Positions 52,500 through 59,845 of a stretch of 64,000 nt of DNA are shown here, one piece after another; position 1 is the first letter of the stretch; each line of letters starts with the position of its first letter. The notes under the pieces are model-generated. The model worked only from the letters and a program-made list of their open reading frames with translations. It was not told where the DNA came from and did no database searches. Position numbers and translations under genes: made by a program. The stretch is from positions 21,792 through 85,791 of the forward strand of contig NZ_BBWK01000039.1 of NCBI RefSeq assembly GCF_001463765.1, given 5' to 3'. Source of the stretch: Aureimonas sp. AU4. GTDB taxonomy: Bacteria > Pseudomonadota > Alphaproteobacteria > Rhizobiales > Rhizobiaceae.

Positions 52500-52530
52500 A
52501 TCGATCTTCCCTCTTCTGGTTGACATGGGT

Positions 52531-53646
52531 TCAGGCTGCTGCGAACGCGATCTGCGTTCGCTCGATGCGCTTGCTGTAGAGGCCGGTGACGCCGGCGTCG
52601 TCGCGCCGGTAGTAGGCGACGAGGAGGTCGCCATCCTCCAATGTAACCGCCGTTGGGTAGCCGCAGTCTCGGGTTCCGAAGGGTCCCGCCACGAAGGTCG
52701 GCTGGGCGGACCAGCACGCGCCATCGTCAATCGAAGCATGAAGGCGGATCTGCCCCGGCGCCTCGCGCCAGCCGGTCACCGCCACGACGCAGCCTTCGCC
52801 CAGACTCACGAGATCGGCAGGATAGCCCGTCAGGCCGTTCGCGACCGGGCGGCTCCAGCTTCGCCCTCCGTCGCGCGAACGGACGGTGTGGAGCCGACGC
52901 GTCACATTCTCTCGCAGCACCAGTAGGATCGAGCCATCCTGTGCCAGATAGGGAGCGGGCTCCTCGAAGGCGTATCCCTCGATCGCTGCGACCGGCTCCG
53001 GCGCGGACCAAGTCGCTCCACCATCTCCCGAACGCACGAGGAAGACCCGGGCGTAGTGGGGAACGTCCGACAGGGGCAGCACGATCTCGCCGTTCGCGAG
53101 CACCAAGCCGCCTCGCATGCCGTATCCGCCGCTATAAGGTGCGACATCGATCGGCGATGGCGCCGACCACGATAGGCCACCGTCGTCGCTCCGGCAGACG
53201 CTCGCGACGCCCCCGCCACGCGACCAGACGATGATCTCCGAGGCCCCGCTCTCGAGTTCGAGCGACGCCTCGAGCTCGGCGCGCAGCTCCGCAGCGCTCG
53301 CAAGAAAGGGCTCCTTCAGGCGGGGCGGTGCCTCGCCCTCGCCATACCAGCGAAACCGCCATTGGTTGAGCAGCACCGAGCCGTCGGCAAGAGGCGTTAG
53401 CCCCGCGCATTCCATGCCGTCACGGGCGCTTGACGGGACCGCGACCGGTTCCGACCACGTCTCGCCCTCGTCCTGAGAGCGGATCAGGACGTTGCGGAAG
53501 TCGGGATCGAGCGGGGGATGAAGCGTGGGGGAGCGGCGTGGCCCTGAGGTCGCGACGAGGAGAAGCGTTCCGTCAGCCAGACGCACCATATGCGGGTGGG
53601 CGATGTAGCGCCCCTCGTCCCGCAGAATGATCCGTTCACGCCCCAT
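52531..53646 (-). CDS. Sialidase-like BNR/Asp-box protein (first of two)
   Basis: This 371-residue protein is a six-bladed propeller of the sialidase superfamily. Five Asp boxes of the S-x-D-x-G-x-x-W type are visible: SQDEGETW, SDDGGLSW, SGDGGATW, SRDGGRSW and SIDDGACW. ARDGMECAGL and EEPAPYLAQDGS fit positions of catalytic acidic residues. No signal peptide is present, so it is probably cytoplasmic. A full arginine triad cannot be confirmed by eye. It is 13 bases downstream of a second protein of the same superfamily, and the pair stands between a lyase gene and an importer. Confidence 0.85.
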   Translation of the reverse strand: MGRERIILRDEGRYIAHPHMVRLADGTLLLVATSGPRRSPTLHPPLDPDFRNVLIRSQDEGETWSEPVAVPSSARDGMECAGLTPLADGSVLLNQWRFRWYGEGEAPPRLKEPFLASAAELRAELEASLELESGASEIIVWSRGGGVASVCRSDDGGLSWSAPSPIDVAPYSGGYGMRGGLVLANGEIVLPLSDVPHYARVFLVRSGDGGATWSAPEPVAAIEGYAFEEPAPYLAQDGSILLVLRENVTRRLHTVRSRDGGRSWSRPVANGLTGYPADLVSLGEGCVVAVTGWREAPGQIRLHASIDDGACWSAQPTFVAGPFGTRDCGYPTAVTLEDGDLLVAYYRRDDAGVTGLYSKRIERTQIAFAAA

Positions 53647-53659
53647 CGCCGCAGCCCCC

Positions 53660-54874
53660 TCAGCGATCCAGCTCGAAGCGCGTGCAGCGCACGTACTGGA
53701 CCGGGGCTGGGTCGTCGCTCCACTCGTGATAGGACGCGACGATCGTGCCGTCCGGCATCTGAACGACGCTGGGGTAGCCGATGTGCTGGAAGCCGCCGGG
53801 ATGTGTCAGCGACACCGAGCCCGCCGCGGACTCGCCTGTGCCCGGCGTCATCACGCTGGAGCCCGGCTTCTCCTCCGACGTCTGCCCCGGCAGGCCGCCC
53901 TCGCGAATCACGAACTCGTTCTTCACGTCCCAGGTGACGCCGTCGTCCGAGATGACGGCACGCACGCCGTAGGGGGGGCGGCGATAGCCGTAGACCATGA
54001 GGTAGCGCCCGTCCTGGAGCGGGATCAGCTCGGCTGGGAAGCCCCAGATGTTGGTCCACTTGGGCGGCGTCCAGGAGAAACCATCGTCCTCCGAGATCGT
54101 CATCACCATGTTGCGCGCGTCGCTCGACGGGTTGACGTGCGTGCGCATGAAGCAGACGAGGCGACCGTCGGCGAGGCGCAGCAGCGCCGGCTCCTCGTAG
54201 TCGATGATGCTGGCGGGATCGTAGGCGAGGGTGGAGAAGTACTCCCAGTTTTCGCCGCCGTCGTCCGAGCGCATGAGGGCCGATCGCGTGGATTCGCCCT
54301 CGCCCTCCTCGCCATAGCCGCGAATGCGCCCGTATAGACCCATGAGCAGCGAGCCCGATGGCAGCTCCCAGATGCCGAGCCGGCATCCCCCATGCTTCAG
54401 CGGCCTGACGTTCACCGGCATCGGCTCGCTCCAGGTCTCGCCGCCGTCGGTCGAGCGCAGGACGTAGGTGCCGAGCCAACCCTGCAGCTTGTAGGCCCAG
54501 GTCCAGTCGCCGTATTCGCGCGTGACCGGATGCGCGCTCCAAGAGGGCTGCTCGTGGCGCACGCCCCGCTTGAAGAAGCCGGTGATTGTCAAGTTCACCA
54601 GAAGCGTGCCGTCGGAAAGCTCGCAGATCCCGCAGTCCCAATTGCCCTGCGTCTGTGTCAGCGGCAGCACAACCTTGCGGCTTGCCGGATCCCAGGTCCG
54701 CCCACCGTCATGCGAGCGCATCATGACGGTTTGTCCGCTGTCGTGGTGAAACGGGAAGCGCTCCTCGTTGAAGACCGCCAGGATGTCGCCGTTGCGAAGC
54801 AGGCGCGTGCAGATCTGATTATTGGAGAGTTTGGAGTCGTGCCAGATCGTGTGATGGCTGACGTTCCGAGGCAT
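53660..54874 (-). CDS. Sialidase-like BNR/Asp-box protein (second of two)
   Basis: This 404-residue protein is another propeller of the sialidase superfamily, clearly different from its neighbour. Asp boxes include SHDGGRTW, STDGGETW, SDDGGENW, SEDDGFSW and SDDGVTW. No signal peptide is seen. DWTWAYKLQGWLGTYVLR and YGYRRPPYGVRAVISDD are distinctive. Having two such proteins inside the cell, beside a DHDPS-family lyase, suggests successive steps on one imported glycoside or sugar acid. Whether either is a true sialidase is unknown. Confidence 0.85.
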   Translation of the reverse strand: MPRNVSHHTIWHDSKLSNNQICTRLLRNGDILAVFNEERFPFHHDSGQTVMMRSHDGGRTWDPASRKVVLPLTQTQGNWDCGICELSDGTLLVNLTITGFFKRGVRHEQPSWSAHPVTREYGDWTWAYKLQGWLGTYVLRSTDGGETWSEPMPVNVRPLKHGGCRLGIWELPSGSLLMGLYGRIRGYGEEGEGESTRSALMRSDDGGENWEYFSTLAYDPASIIDYEEPALLRLADGRLVCFMRTHVNPSSDARNMVMTISEDDGFSWTPPKWTNIWGFPAELIPLQDGRYLMVYGYRRPPYGVRAVISDDGVTWDVKNEFVIREGGLPGQTSEEKPGSSVMTPGTGESAAGSVSLTHPGGFQHIGYPSVVQMPDGTIVASYHEWSDDPAPVQYVRCTRFELDR

Positions 54875-54916
54875 CGGGCAGGAACCTTGATGGGGAGGGC
54901 TTTGGGGGGATGAGGG

Positions 54917-55879
54917 TCAGGCGGCCGCGTGCTGCAGCACGCCCGGCACACCGGTCTGGAGAAGCATATCGCGACACCGCTCGCGATAGTCGTCGCGCAC
55001 GTCACGCGTGGGCGCGCGGCAGCGGCTGGAGTCGAGCCCGACGAGCTCCATGCAGAGCTTGTCGAGATACCCGTCACCGCTTGTGAAGCCGGCCTCGATT
55101 TCCATCCAGAGCTTGTAGAAGGGCATGGCCTCGCGCACGAGGTTACGTTGGACCTCGCCGTAGCGACCTGCGTCCAGATCGGCGAGGAGCTTCAGTCCCC
55201 AGGCCGGCCAGTAGTTGGACAGATGCACCTCGAAGGCGCGAGCACCCAGCGCATGGCTCAGCGGGAACATGAGGTGGTTATCGATGATCGAGAGTCGCGA
55301 CGAGAAGGTCGAGACCACATCCTCGAACTCCATTGCGTCGGTGCGAGGGGTCGCCCACTTCAGGCCGACGACGTTCGGGATCTCGGCAAGCTTCTCGACC
55401 GTACGGAAGGACACGGCCGCACTCGTCCAGAACGTGTTGTAGATGATGATCCCGACGTCCGCAGCCTCGGCGGCCGCCTTCACGTAGTCGAGGAAGTCCC
55501 CTTCGGTGTGGTTGAAGTAGAAGGGGCATGAAACCTGGATGAACTGGAAGCGCAGCCGTTCGGCAGCGCGGGCGAGCGCGACAAGCTCGCGCGTACTCGT
55601 GGTCTGGGCGCCCATGGCAAGCGGCAGGGCACCCTCCGCGGCTTCGGCCACCGTCTCGGCGACACGCACTCGTTCGTCGAATGTCATGGTGGAAAAGTCG
55701 CCGGCCGCGCCGCCGGCGAGAAGAACCCCGTTTCCGCGTGCGACTCCGTGGCTGCGCAGAAATCCGACGTGACGCGCGATGGCATCGGTGTTCAACTCGA
55801 GATCACCATCCCGGAACATGGTCGGGATGGTGATGTAGCATCCCCGAAGTTCGTCTTTTAGGGCGTTTGCGTCCATCAT
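54917..55879 (-). CDS. DHDPS/N-acetylneuraminate lyase-family aldolase or dehydratase
   Basis: This 320-residue TIM-barrel enzyme forms a Schiff base through the Lys in VVGLKWATPRTD; the conserved Tyr is in GIIIYNTF and the GAAGDFSTMT turn replaces the usual G-T-T-G-E. Family members include N-acetylneuraminate lyase, 2-keto-3-deoxygluconate aldolase, 5-keto-4-deoxyglucarate dehydratase and dihydrodipicolinate synthase. The sialidase-like neighbours favour a sialic-acid-like substrate, the UxaA-type dehydratase favours a 2-keto-3-deoxy sugar acid. It heads the ten-gene set. A GTG at 55885 is an alternative start. Confidence 0.85.
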   Translation of the reverse strand: MMDANALKDELRGCYITIPTMFRDGDLELNTDAIARHVGFLRSHGVARGNGVLLAGGAAGDFSTMTFDERVRVAETVAEAAEGALPLAMGAQTTSTRELVALARAAERLRFQFIQVSCPFYFNHTEGDFLDYVKAAAEAADVGIIIYNTFWTSAAVSFRTVEKLAEIPNVVGLKWATPRTDAMEFEDVVSTFSSRLSIIDNHLMFPLSHALGARAFEVHLSNYWPAWGLKLLADLDAGRYGEVQRNLVREAMPFYKLWMEIEAGFTSGDGYLDKLCMELVGLDSSRCRAPTRDVRDDYRERCRDMLLQTGVPGVLQHAAA

Positions 55880-55885
55880 GGTCAC

Positions 55886-56082
55886 TGTCTTCGGTTCTCA
55901 AGGGCAGGGGCGAAGTCCAGCATCTCCCGCCGCCGTAATCGGGCGTTGGACCGCTGAAAGCTCGAAAATTGTCGGAAGTGATCTGCGTCTGGACAGGATG
56001 ATTGCAGACTTGCGACGCGATCATATTGACTGAAAGCGCCACCAGATTGATGCTGCGCGTCAATTTCTAGGGTCGAGACGTG
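55886..56082. promoter_or_regulatory. Divergent promoter region for the ten-gene operon and its regulator
   Basis: These 197 bases separate the lyase gene (minus) from the AraC/GlxA-type regulator (plus). The centre and right part (about 55960-56075) are AT-richer than the genes. I could not assign unique operator half-sites. Confidence 0.45.
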
Positions 56083-57075
56083 ATGCGTGAGATCTGCTTC
56101 GTCCTCGTACCCGAATTCCCCCTCTACGCCCTCGTTCCCGCTATCGAGGCGCTGCGCCTCGCCAACCAGAACGCTGGCACGACGCTTTACGATTGGGTGT
56201 TCGCCTCCTGCGACGGCGGTCCAGTGACCGCCGGAAACGGAATGGTCATCGAGGCGACCCAGCCCTTGTCCTCGACCCTGACACAGAGCTTCGCCATCGT
56301 CTGCGCAGGCAACGACCCGACGCGCATGCTACAGCGCGAACTGTTGGACTGGCTGCATCGCCGCGCCGTGTTCGGCACGCGGTTGGGAGCCTTGGATACC
56401 GGGACCTTCGCCCTTGCGGCTGCCGGGGTTCTGACGGGCTACCGCGTCACGCTGCATTGGGAGGCCATACCCGCCTACCGCGACCTGTATCCGAATGCCG
56501 ACGTGGTGGAAGAACTCTTCGTCGTCGACCGCGGTCGGTGGACCTGCGCCGGCGGTACGGCCGCGCTCGACATGATGCTGCACCTGATCGAAGAGGATCA
56601 CGGGCCGGCGCTCGCCCAGATCGTGGCCAACGGTTTCGTTCACGGTCGTGGTCGACCGAGCAATACGCCGCAACGTGCTGTTGCGGGCGATGCAGCGCCA
56701 CCGATCTGGCTGAAGGTGTCGCGGCTCATGGCCGAACACATCTCCTACCCTCTCCCGATCGAGGAGCTATGCGTGCGTTCCGGTGCCTCGCGGCGCACGG
56801 TCGAGCGCTTGTTCCAGCGCGCGTCCGGCGTATCGCCCGCAACCCATTATCTCTGGCTTCGGCTCGATAAGGCGCGCGACCAGCTTTTCTACACGGACGA
56901 AACGATCAGCCACATTGCGGAGGTAACGGGCTTTCAAAGCAGCGCCCACTTCAGCCGGGCGTTCAAGGAGCGCTACGGAGCAACGCCCAGCGCGTTTAGA
57001 CGAAGTTCGAGCGCCGAGCGCCGGCACCTCTATCATCCCGTCGGGCTCCGGATTTCGCGTCAGGATCGCTCTTGA
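56083..57075 (+). CDS. GlxA/AraC-family transcriptional regulator
   Basis: This 330-residue regulator has an N-terminal DJ-1/PfpI-type amidotransferase-like domain (residues 1-190, ICFVLVPEFPLYALVPAIEA and GALDTGTFALAAAGVL), where the catalytic Cys position is not preserved, and a C-terminal AraC HTH (about 215-320, YPLPIEELCVRSGASRRTVERLF, then ISHIAEVTGFQSSAHFSRAF). The layout equals that of GbdR/CdhR/ArgR-type activators. A GTG at 56080 directly before the ATG is an alternative. It is divergent from the ten-gene set and probably activates it. Confidence 0.9.
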   Translation: MREICFVLVPEFPLYALVPAIEALRLANQNAGTTLYDWVFASCDGGPVTAGNGMVIEATQPLSSTLTQSFAIVCAGNDPTRMLQRELLDWLHRRAVFGTRLGALDTGTFALAAAGVLTGYRVTLHWEAIPAYRDLYPNADVVEELFVVDRGRWTCAGGTAALDMMLHLIEEDHGPALAQIVANGFVHGRGRPSNTPQRAVAGDAAPPIWLKVSRLMAEHISYPLPIEELCVRSGASRRTVERLFQRASGVSPATHYLWLRLDKARDQLFYTDETISHIAEVTGFQSSAHFSRAFKERYGATPSAFRRSSSAERRHLYHPVGLRISRQDRS

Positions 57076-57107
57076 GTTGGCTTCCGAAGCTAGCCTTCAT
57101 TCCATCG

Positions 57108-58067
57108 CTACTCACCAGCATTCAGGATGCCACGTGCAGTCTGTTCGTCGGTGATAAGCGCGTTTGCCAGTTTGCCCGTTAGCGCCGCGTAGATTGCCGG
57201 GACGCGGATCATACCGGAACTCACGATCAGCACCGGCTGACGGCTGCTAGGCTGCGGATGGAAAGATGTCAGTCGCTCGACATAGCCGTTGCGGATCAGT
57301 TCACCGGACATGTTGATAGCACCTCCGAGAACCTCGCCGACCGCACCATTCTCCATGCAGTGAGCAAGCTCTGTGTCGCTGATGAAGCCGTCGAGATGAA
57401 TGCCCGCCTGCCAGCCGATATTGCCGCTTCCAATCACCCGGATGTTCGCCTCGTCGACCAGGGTCTGCAGTGTCTTGTAGCCGACCTGCGCCTGCAACGT
57501 CTCGCGATCCCGAACGCTGGCGGTCACGAGAGGCATCGGCAGCGGATAGCTTTGCGCGCCGATCCGCTCGGCAAGTTTCGTCACCACATCATGACGGCCG
57601 GCACGTCCGTTGAGCGTGAGGTTGCCCATCAAGGAAACGCATTTGTGCTGCGGTCTGTCCATCTGCCCGATGCGCAACACGGTTTCCTGCATTGCCTTGC
57701 CGTTGCCGACAGCGACGACGAACGGTGCCTTCTGCATGAGAAGGTTCTCGAGGTAGATTGCCGCCGCGGTTGCCACAGCTGGCATATCTTCCTCGTTTGC
57801 CGCCTCGCTGAGGGTCACTTCGCAGAAGTGGAGGCCGAAACGATCCTTCAACCGATCGGCAAGCTCAATGCACTCCGCCAAGGGATGCATGACTTGGAAG
57901 CGTACAAGGTTCTCCGCCAGTGCCAGCGCGATGAGTCGCTGCACGACCTGCCTCGAGATGCCGAGCTCGCTTGCGATGTCGTCCTGACGCCTGCTCTTGG
58001 CATAGTAGAGCCAAGCAGCACGTGCTGCCTGGTCGAGTTTGCGGTCGGCATCGATCCTGTCGCTCAT
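57108..58067 (-). CDS. SorC-family (sugar-binding) transcriptional regulator
   Basis: This 319-residue protein has an N-terminal helix-turn-helix (RRQDDIASELGISRQVVQRL) and a C-terminal SorC/DeoR-type sugar-binding domain (about residues 60-315, PFVVAVGNGKAMQETVLRIG, SLMGNLTLNGRAGRHDV and GEVLGGAINMSGELI). It should respond to a phosphorylated sugar. The ATG at 58067 starts at the conserved region. It is the last gene of the minus-strand importer operon (d) and probably controls that operon. Confidence 0.9.
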   Translation of the reverse strand: MSDRIDADRKLDQAARAAWLYYAKSRRQDDIASELGISRQVVQRLIALALAENLVRFQVMHPLAECIELADRLKDRFGLHFCEVTLSEAANEEDMPAVATAAAIYLENLLMQKAPFVVAVGNGKAMQETVLRIGQMDRPQHKCVSLMGNLTLNGRAGRHDVVTKLAERIGAQSYPLPMPLVTASVRDRETLQAQVGYKTLQTLVDEANIRVIGSGNIGWQAGIHLDGFISDTELAHCMENGAVGEVLGGAINMSGELIRNGYVERLTSFHPQPSSRQPVLIVSSGMIRVPAIYAALTGKLANALITDEQTARGILNAGE

Positions 58068-58105
58068 GTCCGAGGCCAGCCCATCACGTTTCCCGAACGC
58101 GAAGA

Positions 58106-58825
58106 TCAGAGCTTGAGCAGGCGCGCAATGTTGCCGCCGACAATGGCTCGGTAGCCCTCGGGGTCGGTAGTGGCGCGCTCCATCTTTTTGAACTCCCATT
58201 CGTAGTCGACGAAGGGGGAGTCCGTACCCCAGATGACCTTATGCGGTCCGAGTTCGCGGACCGCGGTCTGAATCTCGAAGATCGGCGCACGCGAGGTCTC
58301 GAGATAAAGGTTCGGACATTCCTTCGCGTAGGCGATGGCCTGATCGACGCTCCAGAAGAAACCCATATGGGCCATGAGCAGCGCTACCTTCGGGAAGCGC
58401 TGCGCCATGATGCGGAACTCTGGTGGGCTGTTCAGGAGGTCGCTGGCGCCGTGGACGATCACTGGGATGTCGAACTCTTCGGCAACAGCGAAGAGCGGAT
58501 CCACCAATCCCGGGTCCGACAGGTGATAGCCGTTGATTGTGGGATGCAGCTTGAGTCCCTTGAAGCCCCAGTCGCGCACGCAGCGACGGACCTCGTCAGC
58601 GGCGTCCGCCTGCCAAGGGTTCACGGCGCAGTAGGGGATGAGACGATCGGGAAACTGGTCGAACGCCTCCTTGATCGGCTCGTTGGTGAAGTTGCCCTCG
58701 ACGAACGGGAACATTACCGCCTTGTCGATACCGGTCGCATCAAGCTTGGCGACGAGATCCGCTCCAGTCTGATGCGCCCCGTGACGGGTGCCGAGATGGT
58801 TGTGGGCGTCGATGATCTGGGACAT
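58106..58825 (-). CDS. Amidohydrolase-2-family metal hydrolase
   Basis: This 239-residue TIM-barrel enzyme has the metal motif IDAHNHLG at the N-terminus, FKGLKLHPTINGY, VIVHGASD, LLMAHMGF and a C-terminal WGTDSPF. These match the amidohydrolase_2 (COG2159) family, which includes lactonases, decarboxylases and hydratases. Its small size equals the family core. It lies between the importer permease and the SorC gene and may open a lactone of the imported sugar acid. Confidence 0.85.
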   Translation of the reverse strand: MSQIIDAHNHLGTRHGAHQTGADLVAKLDATGIDKAVMFPFVEGNFTNEPIKEAFDQFPDRLIPYCAVNPWQADAADEVRRCVRDWGFKGLKLHPTINGYHLSDPGLVDPLFAVAEEFDIPVIVHGASDLLNSPPEFRIMAQRFPKVALLMAHMGFFWSVDQAIAYAKECPNLYLETSRAPIFEIQTAVRELGPHKVIWGTDSPFVDYEWEFKKMERATTDPEGYRAIVGGNIARLLKL

Positions 58826-58842
58826 GCCGATCGCTTTCCTTG

Positions 58843-59829
58843 TCAGGTCCGGCGCTTCAGGCCGCCGACGGCCATGGCGAGAAGAATGAAACCGCCGTTC
58901 AGCGCGTAGCGGTAGGGCGCTCCAAGCCCAAGCAGCGTCAGGCCGTTGGCGAGAAAGCCTATGAAGAGTGCACCCAGCAGCGTTCCCGCAATGCTCATCT
59001 CGCCGTTGCGTGTGGCGAGCGTACCAAGATAGGCAGCGGCGAAGGCGTCGAGGAGGAAGGGCTCCGCTCCGCGTGGCATGGCGATGCCGGTCCGCGAGAC
59101 GATGGCGATGCCTGCGAGGGCTGCCAGGACGCCCGAGATCACGAAACCGAGCCCGAAGGTCATACGGATGTCGATACCGGCGAGAAAGGCCGCACGGACA
59201 TTGCTGCCGACCGCTCGGGCGTAGCGCGCGAACGGCGTGAAACGCATCACCACGAAGGCGATCAGGAACACGACGACAGCAAGTACGATCAGGGCCGCGA
59301 CGGGGCCAAGGTCACGTTGCCCAAGATAGAGGAAGTCCCGGGTGACGCTCCGCGGCAACGTGAAGAGGATTTGCGGCTCGGCGCCGTTCGTCGCCATCAG
59401 CTCGCCCGAGCGGATCACGAACATCATGCCCAAAGTGCCGATGATCGCGGGGATGCCGACATAGGCCATCAGCACCGCGTTGATGCATCCGACAGCTAGT
59501 CCGAAGGCCAGCGGTACGGCGAACGCCATCCAGACGGGATAGCGATGCAGGATCAGCATCGCGGCGATCAACCCTGCTGCATCGGCGATTTGCGCGATCG
59601 ACAGGTCGACGCCGCGCATCTTCATCACAACCGTCAGTCCGAGCGCCATGATGACGACCACCGCGCTTTGACGGATGACGTTCTCTATGTTGGCCGGCGA
59701 TAGGAAGACCGGGTTCAGGTACCCGAAGATACCGAGAACCAGAACCATACCGACCAGCGCGCCATACTCGCGCAGAAACTCGATCGGCGGCGATGTCGTC
59801 CGTCCCCGAGCCATGGCAGACATGCCCAT
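58843..59829 (-). CDS. Sugar ABC transporter permease, RbsC type (second, unfused)
   Basis: This 328-residue permease has the MRGVDLSIAQIADA motif near residue 70, and membrane helices throughout. The late part lacks the usual double-glycine loop: AYLGTLATRNGEMSIAGTLLG takes its place. AAGGAAG lies eight bases before the ATG at 59829. It is separate from the fused ATPase-permease encoded just upstream, so the transporter would have one fused and one free permease. Confidence 0.9.
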   Translation of the reverse strand: MGMSAMARGRTTSPPIEFLREYGALVGMVLVLGIFGYLNPVFLSPANIENVIRQSAVVVIMALGLTVVMKMRGVDLSIAQIADAAGLIAAMLILHRYPVWMAFAVPLAFGLAVGCINAVLMAYVGIPAIIGTLGMMFVIRSGELMATNGAEPQILFTLPRSVTRDFLYLGQRDLGPVAALIVLAVVVFLIAFVVMRFTPFARYARAVGSNVRAAFLAGIDIRMTFGLGFVISGVLAALAGIAIVSRTGIAMPRGAEPFLLDAFAAAYLGTLATRNGEMSIAGTLLGALFIGFLANGLTLLGLGAPYRYALNGGFILLAMAVGGLKRRT

Positions 59830-59845
59830 CAACTGAGCTTCCTTT

